From DOZZ01 sp963792655 (GTDB lineage: Bacteria > Acidobacteriota > Terriglobia > Bryobacterales > Bryobacteraceae), in contig CAWBWU010000001.1 of the NCBI GenBank assembly GCA_963792655.1, forward strand, positions 310,001-374,000: a DNA stretch of 64,000 nt, written 5' to 3'. The notes under the pieces are model-generated. The model saw only the letters and a list, made by a program, of their open reading frames with translations. It had not been told where the DNA came from and did no database searches. This document shows, one piece after another, positions 42,979-52,100 of this stretch; positions within the stretch are counted from its first letter, which is position 1; each line of letters opens with the position of its first letter. Position numbers and translations under genes: made by a program.

Positions 42979-44765
42979 TGGCAGAGGCCCCACACAGCGA
43001 ACCTGCACAGATTAAGGTTCTGGATACCGGCGGTCAGTATTGCCATCTGATCGCGCGCAAAGTACGCGAGTTGGGTGTGTCGGCGGAAGTAGCGCGCAGC
43101 GACACACCCGCGGCGGAACTCTCGGGCAGCAAAGCGCTGATCATCTCCGGCGGTCCCTCCAGCGTCTATGAGGCGGGTGCGCCGGTAGTCGACCCCGCCA
43201 TTTTTCAACTCAATATTCCGGTGCTCGGTATCTGCTACGGGCAACAGTTGATGGCGCACCAACTCGGCGGGCAGGTGACACCGGGGCACAAGGGCGAGTA
43301 CGGCCTTGCCATTCTGGAACACAGCTCCGAGTCCAGCCGGCTGCTGGCGGGAACTGAAAATCATCAGCAGATCTGGATGAGCCACCGCGACACCGTTGCG
43401 TCGCCGCCTTCCGGTTTCAACGTAACCGCGCACACTGCGACCTGCGCGATCGCGGGTATGGAAGACGCCGCGCGCCGGCTCTTCGCGATTCAATTCCATC
43501 CCGAGGTGGTGCACACCATCGAGGGCCGCCGCATTCTTTCCAATTTCCTGTTCCCGATTGCGCGCTGCGATGCGGACTGGCACCCGAATCAGCGTGTCGA
43601 GTTGATCGAACGCCAGATTCGCGCGACGGTGGGCGATCGCAACGTGTTCTTCTTCGTGAGCGGCGGTGTAGATTCGACCGTCGCGTTTACGCTGTGCGTG
43701 CGTGCACTCGGCGCCGATCGGGTGCGCGGAGTCTACGTCGATACCGGGCTGATGCGCGAAGGCGAGACCGACGCGGTGCGCGAGATGTTCGACTCACTCG
43801 ATCACGAAGCCGTCAGTGTGGAGCACGCCGAAAAGGAATTTGTCGACGCGCTGCGTGAAGCGCGTGATCCCGAGCAGAAGCGGGCCATCATCGGCGAGGC
43901 ATTTGTCGCCGTTCAGGAGCGCATCATCAGCCAGCGCCATCTGCTTGACGGCCATTGGATTCTCGGGCAGGGAACGATTTATCCCGACACCATCGAATCC
44001 GGCGGTACGGCGCATGCAGCGCTGATCAAGACCCATCACAATCGCGTTGCCGGCATCCAGAAATTAATTGCAGACGGCAATATCGTTGAGCCGCTGAGCG
44101 CTTTTTACAAAGACGAAGTGCGCGCCATCGGCCGGGAGCTTGGCCTGCCTAATGCATTTCTCGACCGGCATCCGTTCCCTGGCCCCGGCCTTGCGATCCG
44201 CTGCCTTTGCGCGAACGAAGATGCGCCGCTGCTGCACAACAACTCGGGCTACATCCTGCCGATCAAAACAGTAGGCGTGCAGGGCGACTCGCGCACCTAT
44301 GCGCACATCCTGGTGCTCGATCGCTTCCCTTCCGTGTCGCACCGGCTGCAGGAGGCCGCGACTGAAATCGTGAACGCGGAGAGCAGCGTCAATCGCGTGG
44401 TGGCGCGTGTTGCCGGGAACGCTCCACTCGAACAGACGCACGTCTTCGCCTCGGCCATCACGCCGGAGCGGCTCCAGCGGCTGCGCACCGCAGACGCACT
44501 GGTGCGCCGCATGTCTGTCGAGCACGGCTTCGAACAGCAGGTCTGGCAATTCCCCGTGGTGCTGATTCCGGTGGGCACTGCCACGAGCCGCGACTCAGTG
44601 GTACTGCGCCCGATCGATTCCACGGATGGCATGACAGCGCAATCAGTGGCGATGCCTGACGCGCTGTTGAATCAGATGGCAAGCGAGTTGTTGCGCATCG
44701 ACGGCATATCGACGGTTTACTACGACCTGACGCACAAGCCGCCGGCAACCATCGAGTGGGAGTAG
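42978..44765 (+). CDS. guaA: GMP synthase (glutamine-hydrolysing), long form
   Basis: 595 residues, about 70 longer than the E. coli enzyme. N-terminal amidotransferase with the Cys nucleophile in LGICYGQQLMAHQLGG and His in IQFHPEVVHT; ATP-pyrophosphatase P-loop FFVSGGVDSTVAFTLC; C-terminal dimerisation part with PFPGPGLAIRCLC and a closing DLTHKPPATIEWE. The extra length lies in the dimerisation region after GLAIRCL (from about residue 410), as in the long class of GMP synthases. It makes GMP from XMP. Start is GTG, coupled to the S41 stop. Confidence 0.94.
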   Translation: MAEAPHSEPAQIKVLDTGGQYCHLIARKVRELGVSAEVARSDTPAAELSGSKALIISGGPSSVYEAGAPVVDPAIFQLNIPVLGICYGQQLMAHQLGGQVTPGHKGEYGLAILEHSSESSRLLAGTENHQQIWMSHRDTVASPPSGFNVTAHTATCAIAGMEDAARRLFAIQFHPEVVHTIEGRRILSNFLFPIARCDADWHPNQRVELIERQIRATVGDRNVFFFVSGGVDSTVAFTLCVRALGADRVRGVYVDTGLMREGETDAVREMFDSLDHEAVSVEHAEKEFVDALREARDPEQKRAIIGEAFVAVQERIISQRHLLDGHWILGQGTIYPDTIESGGTAHAALIKTHHNRVAGIQKLIADGNIVEPLSAFYKDEVRAIGRELGLPNAFLDRHPFPGPGLAIRCLCANEDAPLLHNNSGYILPIKTVGVQGDSRTYAHILVLDRFPSVSHRLQEAATEIVNAESSVNRVVARVAGNAPLEQTHVFASAITPERLQRLRTADALVRRMSVEHGFEQQVWQFPVVLIPVGTATSRDSVVLRPIDSTDGMTAQSVAMPDALLNQMASELLRIDGISTVYYDLTHKPPATIEWE

Positions 44766-44772
44766 CGCCCCG

Positions 44773-45180
44773 GTGAGTGCCCCGCTAGATTCAAAACGCC
44801 TCGGGCAAGCGGCCCGCAATGCTCACAAACTCCAGGACGCCCTCAAGCACTACGAAGACGCCGTCGCAATCGAACGTAAGCTCGATGACCCGCTCGCTGT
44901 GGCGCACACGGTGCGGCATGTCGCGGACATCCTGCGCGAGCTCGGCGTGTTCGATCGCTCAGCGGCAGAATACAACGACGCACTTCGCATCTACCGCGCT
45001 CATCCTGCCGCGAACCGTCTTGATCTAGCGAACGCCGTCGCCGGTTTCGCACGTCTGCAAACAGCCATCGGCGATCACCAAGCGGCGAGGCCTTTGTGGG
45101 AAGAAGCGCGCGAGATCTACGCAGCGCTGGAGATTCAGCCGGGCGTCGACGAGTGCGACGGTCACCTGCGACGTGCTTAG
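44773..45180 (+). CDS. small TPR protein
   Basis: A 135-residue all-helical protein with about three TPR-like units (AARNAHKLQDALKHYEDAVAI, RSAAEYNDALRIYRAHP, HQAARPLWEEAREIYAAL). It starts at a GTG seven bases behind guaA and is likely co-transcribed. It converges with the MFS gene, whose stop overlaps its own. Function unknown; probably a protein-interaction module. Confidence 0.7.
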   Translation: MSAPLDSKRLGQAARNAHKLQDALKHYEDAVAIERKLDDPLAVAHTVRHVADILRELGVFDRSAAEYNDALRIYRAHPAANRLDLANAVAGFARLQTAIGDHQAARPLWEEAREIYAALEIQPGVDECDGHLRRA

Positions 45181-46404
45181 ATCACTGCGATCGCTCCCGC
45201 GATCATCAGCACGGCGGCAACGGCAAAGCCCGCGATCGGTGACACCAGGCTCCACAACGTTCCCAAGAGTGCACTTGCCACGAAGTCGCCTGCGCCATTG
45301 ACTAAGCCGAGTGCGCCATAAACCGTTCCGCGAATTTCAGGCGGAGTGATGTCGGGAGGAATGCTGCCCTCGAGCGTATCCTGCGCGGACGCAAACACGC
45401 CGCTCAACAGGAACAGCCCTGCAATTGCAAACAGGTTGGCGCTGTGCAGCACGAACATCACAGCGACACCGGCTGACGTGAGCCCTGCTGCCGCAAAACC
45501 CATCGCGAGTAGTTTGCGCTTTGAGAATCGATCGCTGAGCGCGCCGATCGGATACGACGCCCCGGCGTACACAATGTTCCGCAGCACATAGAACAGCGCC
45601 GCCAGTTCCGCCGCGCGCACCGCTCCAAAGCGTGGCGCGAGCAAAGTAGCGGCCGCCATGATGAGCAGAGTCGGCGAAAAATCGCCGGACCCGAAAAGCC
45701 CGACAGCGACGAGAAATCGACGGAACGGCAAGGGCAGCTGCCGCAAAGCACTCCAGATGGAAAGCTGCGGCTTGGCAACTTTTCGCGTCTCCTGCACCAT
45801 CAGGAAGAACGCAAGCGGCGCGAGCAGACCGGGTATCAGCGAAATCAGAAAGATGCGCCGGAACGCGAAGTCCGCAGGCACATGCGGCAAGTATTGCAGC
45901 AGGAACGCTCCGAAGAGCGGGCCGATAATCGCGCCGACCGTGTCGCCCGCGCGGTGAAAGCCGAACGCCTTGCCACGCATTTCGGCCGGCACTGATTCCG
46001 AGAGCATGGCGTCGCGCAGCGAACCACGGATGCCTTTGCCGATCCAGCTCACCATGCGTCCCGAGCAGGATCATGGGCCAGGCGTAAGCAAACGCGAATA
46101 GCGAGAGACCGGTGCCGGTGAAGAAGTAGCCGGTAGTAACGAGGCGCTTGCGGTGCCCGACGCGGTCCGTCCACCAGCCGGCAACCAGCTTCAAGGTGCT
46201 CGAAAAGCCATCCGAAACGCCCTCGATCCAGCCCAGTGCGGCAGCCGAGATGCCGACGATCGGCAGGAAGCCGGGAAGCACGGCCAAGACCATTTCGTAA
46301 CAAGCGTCCGACAGCAAACTGGTGACTGTCATGCCTAAGACGTTGCGGTTCAGCCACGCGGGTTTGGGCACCTCCCGATTGTAGCGGCCGGATATCGGAC
46401 CCAT
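45177..46404 (-). CDS. MFS transporter, frame broken
   Basis: Corrected length about 408 residues from the ATG at 46404; a start at MTVTSLLSDACYEM is also plausible. Twelve hydrophobic helices are seen, with the MFS loop motif in both halves (GWWTDRVGHRKRLV and GALSDRFSKRKLLA). Extra base at 46059 splits the gene; removing it joins WPMILLGRMVSWIGKGIRGS without a gap. The protein resembles MFS permeases of unknown substrate. It is divergent to the iron operon across 43 bases, so it might belong to the same physiology, but nothing in its sequence says so. Confidence 0.8.
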
Positions 46405-46447
46405 TTAGTCGTAGTTCTGCTATCATCGTGCTAGACAACCACTTGAC

Positions 46448-47711
46448 ATGCTGCAGACCTTCATCATTACGCTCCGTGAGGGCGTAGAGGCGGCGCTGGT
46501 TATTGCCATTGCGATGGCGTATTTGCGCAAAATCGGGCGCCCCGGTTTGATCAGCTCGGTGTACCGCGGCATCCTCGCCGCAGTCGTTGGAAGTGTCGTG
46601 GTTGCCTACATCTTTAGCCGCCTCGAAATCAACGAGGATGCTTACGGCGGCTGGATTCTACTGGTGAGCGCGGTGTTCGTCGCCACCATGGTCTGGTGGA
46701 TGAACCGCAGCGCAAAGGGCATCAAGGGCGAGATTGAATCGAAGCTGCAACAGGGGTCCTCGGGAGAGTCCGCGCGATGGGGCGTTTTCCTCTTTGTGTT
46801 CCTGATGATCTTCCGCGAGGGTGTCGAAACCGTTCTGCTGTTAGGCGCCGTCCGCTTGAACACTTCGGGCATTCTGGAAGCGGTCGGCATCGGTGCCGGG
46901 CTGGTGCTGGCTGTGCTGTTCGGAGTCAGCTTCGTGCGGGGCACCGTGCGCATCAATCTGCGCAGCTTCTTTCAGATCACCACCGTGATCCTGATGGTGG
47001 TCGTAGTGCAGTTGACCATCACCGGCCTGCACGAGTTGTCGGAAGCGCAAGTACTGCCGAGCAGCACAACGGAGATGGCGATCGTCGGGCCAATTGTCCG
47101 CAACGACGCATTCTTCTTCGTCGTGATCGTTGCCCTTGCCGGGCTGATGGGTTTGCTCGAGTGGCGCCGCCGGAAGCCGGCCGCCGCTGCTCCGCTCGAA
47201 GGAGCTGCGGCGCGTAAAGCGGCATGGAGCGCGCGGCGCGAACGTGTCTGGGTCGCGGCATGCTGCACGGCTTCGGTGTTGTTCATCATGGCGATCACGG
47301 CGGAGTTCCTCTATGCCCGCGCGTCCACCAGTCTCTCTGCAGCGCTGCCGGTCACTGTCGTGAATGGCGAAGCGCGCATTCCGGTCAGCCAGGTTTCGGA
47401 TGGCAATTTGCATCGCTTCGCAGTCGATGATGACGGTACCAGCGTGCGCATTATCGTCATCGCAAGGCCGGATAAGTCGCTCGCCGTTGCTTTCGATGCT
47501 TGTATGATCTGCGGCCCGCAGGGCTACTACCAGAAGGGTCCCGAATGTGATCTGCCGGCACTGCTCTTCGGCCATCTTCATCCCTTCGATCGGAACGAAA
47601 GGCGGGTGCAATCCGGTGCCGCTCGCGTCATCGGTGCAAGGCTCCGATCTGGTGATCCCGTCAGCCAGCCTCTTCGGCGGAAAGCGTTTGTTCAAGACCG
47701 CTGGATCTTAG
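46448..47711 (+). CDS. FTR1-type iron permease fused to DUF2318 domain, frame broken
   Basis: Corrected length 420 residues. The N-terminal part (about 1-240) is an FTR1/FetM-type permease with seven helices and two iron-pathway motifs REGVE (TLREGVEAALVIA and IFREGVETVLLLGA). After a further helix (about 275-290) comes a DUF2318-type Cys-rich domain: ACMICGPQGYYQKGP then NVICRHCSSAIF and GCNPVPL. One extra G at 47543 shifts this domain; without it the frame stops at 47709-47711, directly against the ATG of the next gene, which strongly supports the correction. It should carry iron across the inner membrane as the first component of a P19/FetM-like system. Confidence 0.85.
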
Positions 47712-48959
47712 ATGTTCGCCCGCTTCGTCACAGAATCTTTGCGGCGTTCTCCGGGCCGCAAGGCAATGGCCGTGCTTGCCGTCGCGCTGGGTAGCGCGGT
47801 GGCGATGGCGATGCTCGGCGTGTTGCTCGATGTTGGCGATCAGGTGAGCCATGAACTGCGCAGCCTTGGCGCGAACATCTCCATAACGCCAAGGGCACAA
47901 GCACTGAGTACGGAAGTAGCGGGCGTGGACGCGCGGCCTGCGGGTGTGGCCACCTACATCCCGGAAGATCAGTTGCCGCGCATCAAACGCATCTTCTGGG
48001 GCCTGAACATCATTGGCTTTTCGCCTTCGATCCTGGCCAGGAGCGGCAGCATCCCGGTGGAAGGCCTTTGGTTTGACCACGAGTACAGCGCACCCGATGG
48101 CAAGCTACAACGCACGGGCGCCATGGTGGTAAATCCATCGTGGACCATCGAAGGGCGGCCGATTGCCGCTGGCGCGACCAGCGAGTGCCTGTTGGGAGCG
48201 GCACTGGCCAAGCGGCTCAATGTGAAGCCCGGCAGCAGCATCGATTTACTCGGCAGAACCTTCACCGTAGCGGGCATTCTGCACTCGGGCGCCGAGGAGG
48301 ATGAGCGAGCAATTCTCCCGCTCCCCGTCGCGCAACAGCTGACCGGCCGCGCCAATCAGGTCGACAGCGTGCAAGTCTCCGCGCTGACCAAGCCCGAAGA
48401 CGACTTCGCGAGAAAAGACCCGCGCAAGATGTCGCCGGCGGAGCTTGAGCGCTGGAGCTGTACCAACTACGTCACGTCGATCGCGCATCAGATCAACGAT
48501 GTGCTGCCGATGGCAGTGGCGCGCCCGGTGCGCCGCGTTGCAGATAGCGAAGGCAAAGTGCTCGGCAAAGTAAGCGGCCTGATGTTATTGATTGCCTTGA
48601 TTGCACTGCTTTCCGCTGCGCTTACGGTGTGGAGCGTCACGGCCGCAACCATGATGGAACGCCGCGGTGAAATCGCCATCATGCAGGCCACCGGCGCGAG
48701 CGATTCCACTATCTCCCTTTTGTTGTGGGCAGAAGTCGCACTACAAGGGACGGTTGGCGGACTCATCGGCGCTTCTATCGGCTTGCTGCTCGCGCGTTGG
48801 GTCGGCCGCACGGTGTTTCATGTTCCGATCTCCGCTCCGTGGTTGTTATTGCCGGTCATCCTCTTCGCAGCGGTGTGCGTGGCCGTCGCGGGCGCCATTC
48901 AGCCGGTGCGGCGCACGCTGGAGATGGACCCCGCAATGGTCTTGCGCGAAGGCGTCTGA
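47712..48959 (+). CDS. FtsX/MacB-type ABC permease 1 of the iron operon
   Basis: A 415-residue permease: an N-terminal helix (about 18-40, KAMAVLAVALGSAVAMAMLG), a large periplasmic MacB-core-like domain (about 45-285) and three C-terminal helices (from about 290; GLMLLIALIALLSAALTVWS, then REGVL-like end DPAMVLREGV). This is the FtsX fold of MacB/LolC-type exporters and mechanotransmitters. It starts immediately after the FTR1 stop and overlaps permease 2 (TGATG). In P19-type systems two such permeases accompany FTR1. Confidence 0.88.
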   Translation: MFARFVTESLRRSPGRKAMAVLAVALGSAVAMAMLGVLLDVGDQVSHELRSLGANISITPRAQALSTEVAGVDARPAGVATYIPEDQLPRIKRIFWGLNIIGFSPSILARSGSIPVEGLWFDHEYSAPDGKLQRTGAMVVNPSWTIEGRPIAAGATSECLLGAALAKRLNVKPGSSIDLLGRTFTVAGILHSGAEEDERAILPLPVAQQLTGRANQVDSVQVSALTKPEDDFARKDPRKMSPAELERWSCTNYVTSIAHQINDVLPMAVARPVRRVADSEGKVLGKVSGLMLLIALIALLSAALTVWSVTAATMMERRGEIAIMQATGASDSTISLLLWAEVALQGTVGGLIGASIGLLLARWVGRTVFHVPISAPWLLLPVILFAAVCVAVAGAIQPVRRTLEMDPAMVLREGV

Positions 48960-50035
48960 TGCTCTGGCGTTTCTTGCAATCATCACTGCGCTTTCGCCGG
49001 GGCCGCCTCTTACTGGCGGCAGCTTCTCTGGCGGTCGCGGCGACCCTCGTCACCACGCTGTTTAACCTCTACTCCAGCGTGGAGCAGCGCATCCGCAACG
49101 AATTCCAGGGCTTCGGGGCCAACATGGTCATGGTGCCGAACGGCCCGGCGACGATGCCGGTGGACGCTGTGGCATATGCGCGCACCTTGCACGTGGTGGC
49201 TTCTCCGCTGCTGCTCACGACTGCGCGCATCAGCGATCAGGATGTCGCGGTACTGGGCGTCGACTTCGCCTCAAGCGAAGAGTTTCATCGCTACTGGCAA
49301 GTCAACGGCTCGCGGACGGCGGCGTCGGGCGAGTGTCTCGCGGGAAGTGCGCTGGCCGAACGCTTCCACTGGCAACTGCATCAGACAGTCACGTTCGGTA
49401 GTGCGCAGTGCGCCATCGCAGGTGTGGTGTCGAGTGGCGGCGCGGAAGAAAATCAACTCATCGTTCCGCTCGCGCAAGCACAAACGTTGGCAGGATTGCA
49501 GGACCAGGCAAGCGTGATCGAAATTCGCACGCCCGGCGCGCGGGTCGCTGAGGTTCGTGACGCGCTGGCCGCGCGCTTCCCGCAAGCGAGTGTGCGAGTC
49601 GTGCGTGCCGTCGCCGACACAGAATCGCAACTCGTCTTGCAGATTCGCGGTGCGCTCTTTCTGTTGCTGCTGATCATCCTGGTCATCACCATGCTTTGCG
49701 TAACCAGCAACTTCAGCGAGTTGGTGCTCGAACGCTCGCGCGAGATCGGGTTGCTGAAGGCCATCGGCGCCGCCGAGCCGCGCATTGCTGCCCTGTTCTT
49801 ATCGGAGTCGGTGATTCTGTCCGGTGTGTCTTCGCTTGCGGGCTACGTCCTGGGCCTGCTGGCGGCCGCCTCCATCGCTCACAATATCTTCGGCGGCGCG
49901 TGGGGTGTTCATCTCGACTCGCTCACTCTCATCACGGTAATCGGACTCACGCTCTTCGTCGGCGTGACCGCTACTCTCTTTGCCGCGCAACGCATCTGGG
50001 GCATCGAACCTGCCGTAATCTTACGGGGAGAATGA
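48959..50035 (+). CDS. FtsX/MacB-type ABC permease 2 of the iron operon
   Basis: 358 residues with the same layout as its neighbour: helix 1 (about 16-38), periplasmic domain (about 40-235; GFGANMVMVPNGPATMPVD) and three helices (LFLLLLIILVITMLCVTSNF, then SVILSGVSSLAGYVLGLLAA). REIGLLKAIGAAEPRIAALF is the conserved coupling loop of FtsX permeases. The two permeases likely form a heterodimer with the downstream ATPase. ATG overlaps the stop of permease 1, and its own stop overlaps the ATPase start. Confidence 0.88.
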   Translation: MLWRFLQSSLRFRRGRLLLAAASLAVAATLVTTLFNLYSSVEQRIRNEFQGFGANMVMVPNGPATMPVDAVAYARTLHVVASPLLLTTARISDQDVAVLGVDFASSEEFHRYWQVNGSRTAASGECLAGSALAERFHWQLHQTVTFGSAQCAIAGVVSSGGAEENQLIVPLAQAQTLAGLQDQASVIEIRTPGARVAEVRDALAARFPQASVRVVRAVADTESQLVLQIRGALFLLLLIILVITMLCVTSNFSELVLERSREIGLLKAIGAAEPRIAALFLSESVILSGVSSLAGYVLGLLAAASIAHNIFGGAWGVHLDSLTLITVIGLTLFVGVTATLFAAQRIWGIEPAVILRGE

Positions 50036-51162
50036 TGACGGCTCCGCTGGTCGATCTGGTTGACGTGTGCAAGGTCTACAAAGGCAACAATGCCGTGTGC
50101 GCGCTCGATCACGTCAGCTTCTCGGTGAATGAGGGCGAATGGCTGGCGATCATGGGCCCTTCGGGCTCGGGCAAGACAACGCTGTTGAACCTGTTGGGCT
50201 GCCTCGATCAAGCGACATCCGGCGTGGTGCGCATCGGCGGCGTCGATACGGCGACGCTTTCGCGCAACGAACTTACGCGCTTTCGAGCCGAGACGGTGGG
50301 CTTCATCTTTCAGCAGTTCCATTTGATTCCGCATCTGACGGCGCTCGAAAACGTCATGCTGTCGCAGTACTTCCACAGCATGAGCGATGCCTCTGAGGCC
50401 CGCAGAGCTCTCGACCAGGTAGGGCTCAGCGCGCGCGCAAAACATCTGCCCTCGCAACTTTCAGGCGGCGAACAGCAGCGAGTGGCGATCGCGCGCGCGT
50501 TGATCAACGACCCGAAGCTGATCCTGGCGGATGAACCCACGGGGAACCTGGATGCCGAGAACCAGCGCGCGGTAATGAACATCCTCGGTGAATTGCACGC
50601 GCGCGGCCGCACGATCCTGATGGTCACGCACGATGAGCATGTCGGACGCGCGGCTGACCGGCGGCTCGACCTGGGACACGGCCGCATTGTGGAGACCACG
50701 GTCTTTTCCTCCGAAGAGAATCAACACTTCGACGAGGTGCTGGAACAAATGTGGTCGGCGCGGGAACAAACCGGAGGTGATGCGTTTCACGATGAGTGCT
50801 CGGCCTTCACCGCGGCGCAGCAACGGCGGCTGGTCAAAACGATGACGCGCATCGGTCTGGTGCGTGAAGACGTTGATGGCGTGCACTTCACAGAAGCCGG
50901 CGAAGAGCGCGCGCGCAGCGTCATCCGGCGTCATCGTTTAGCCGAGCGGCTCTTTATGGACGTGCTTTCAATTCGCGACGCGGCCGCAGTGGAATCGAAC
51001 GCATGCACCTTCGAACACATCCTGAGCCCTGAAGTAACCGACCGTATCTGCACCTTTTTGGGGCACCCCGAAACATGCCCGCATGGTGGTCCGATTCCGC
51101 GCGGAGACTGCTGTTTGCGCCATGCTAAATTGAGGAAACTAATTGACATCAAGGCAAACTAA
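50035..51162 (+). CDS. ABC ATPase fused to a DtxR-type metal-sensor domain
   Basis: A 375-residue fusion. Residues 1-222 are a LolD/MacB-type ATPase: Walker A GPSGSGKT (41-48), Q-loop FQQFHLIPHL, signature LSGGEQ (142-147), Walker B LILADEPTG (162-170), switch His 199. Residues 223-375 match DtxR/IdeR repressors: a winged-helix-like part (RLVKTMTRIGLVREDVDGVH, FTEAGEERA) and the metal-binding/dimerisation domain RRHRLAERLFMDVL, ACTFEHILSPEVTDRI, LGHPETCPHGGPIP. DtxR metal ligands are kept as His300, Glu304, Cys324, Glu327 and His328; Glu234 stands where DtxR has Met10. Extra Cys occur at 348, 359 and 360. An ATG at 50032 is an alternative start. The ATPase powers the FtsX permeases; the added domain may sense iron, bind DNA, or both. 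Confidence 0.88.
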   Translation: MTAPLVDLVDVCKVYKGNNAVCALDHVSFSVNEGEWLAIMGPSGSGKTTLLNLLGCLDQATSGVVRIGGVDTATLSRNELTRFRAETVGFIFQQFHLIPHLTALENVMLSQYFHSMSDASEARRALDQVGLSARAKHLPSQLSGGEQQRVAIARALINDPKLILADEPTGNLDAENQRAVMNILGELHARGRTILMVTHDEHVGRAADRRLDLGHGRIVETTVFSSEENQHFDEVLEQMWSAREQTGGDAFHDECSAFTAAQQRRLVKTMTRIGLVREDVDGVHFTEAGEERARSVIRRHRLAERLFMDVLSIRDAAAVESNACTFEHILSPEVTDRICTFLGHPETCPHGGPIPRGDCCLRHAKLRKLIDIKAN

Positions 51163-52085
51163 TGTTGCGTGACGTGGTCATTGTCGGGTCGGGGTGTGCC
51201 GGAAATACGGCCGCCGTGTACGCTGCACGGGCCAACCTGAAGCCGCTCGTCGTGATGGGCCACGAAGCCGGTGGACAGCTCTCGATTACCAGCGAAGTGG
51301 AGAACTTCCCGGGCTTCCCGGATGGGATCAACGGCCCCGATCTGGTCGAGAACATGAAAAAGCAGGCCGAGCGGTTTGGCGCCGAGTACGTTCGCGGCAA
51401 CGTTACCGAAGCGCATCTCGGCAAGCGTCCTTTCCGTCTGAGCATCGAAGGCGAGTGGGTCGAAACGCGCACGCTGATTATCGCTTCGGGCGCTTCGGCG
51501 CGCTGGCTCGGGTTGCCCAGTGAACAGAAGCTGATCGGCAAAGGCGTGAGTTCCTGCGCCACGTGCGATGGGTTCTTCTATCGCGGCAAGAAGGTGATGG
51601 TGATTGGCGGCGGCGACTCTGCGATGGAAGAGGCCAACTTCCTCACGCGCTTTGCGGATGTGACGCTCGTGCATCGCAAAGATAGCTTTCGATCGTCGAA
51701 GATCATGCTCGATCGTGCGCGGAACAATCCGAAGATCAAGATGGTGCTGAACACTGTCGTCGACGATGTGCTCGACCCAGAAGAGGGTTTCGTCCGCGGC
51801 GTCCGCTTGCGCAATCTGGTGACGAACGAAGTCACCGAGCAGCACGTCGATGGCTTCTTCGTCGCGATCGGCCACATCCCGAACACGAAGGTTTTCCACG
51901 GCCAACTGGATCTCGATCCGGACGGCTACATCGTTTCGCATGGCGGTGCCCGCACCAATATCCACGGGGTGTTTCATGCGGGTGACGTGGAAGACCGTAT
52001 CTACCGGCAGGCGATTACCGCGTCGGGCGCGGGCTGCAAAGCGGCGATCGAAGCCGAACGTTTGCTCGAAGCCGAAGGTCACTAA
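51162..52085 (+). CDS. trxB: thioredoxin reductase
   Basis: A 307-residue flavoprotein: FAD motif VVIVGSGCAGNTAAVYAAR, redox-active CATC in GVSSCATCDGFFYRG, NADPH motif VIGGGDSAMEEANFL and the closing FHAGDVEDRIYRQAITASG. It reduces thioredoxin with NADPH. Its start codon overlaps the stop of the ABC-DtxR gene (TAATG), so it is translated from the iron operon mRNA; campylobacterial P19 loci similarly carry thioredoxin-like genes. Confidence 0.93.
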   Translation: MLRDVVIVGSGCAGNTAAVYAARANLKPLVVMGHEAGGQLSITSEVENFPGFPDGINGPDLVENMKKQAERFGAEYVRGNVTEAHLGKRPFRLSIEGEWVETRTLIIASGASARWLGLPSEQKLIGKGVSSCATCDGFFYRGKKVMVIGGGDSAMEEANFLTRFADVTLVHRKDSFRSSKIMLDRARNNPKIKMVLNTVVDDVLDPEEGFVRGVRLRNLVTNEVTEQHVDGFFVAIGHIPNTKVFHGQLDLDPDGYIVSHGGARTNIHGVFHAGDVEDRIYRQAITASGAGCKAAIEAERLLEAEGH

Positions 52086-52100
52086 ACGAGAAGGAAGCCT

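Noticed and set aside
46405..46447. DtxR or Fur box ahead of the iron operon
   Set aside because: I could not find a convincing inverted repeat in this 43-base divergent region; a binding assay or motif comparison across relatives would be needed.
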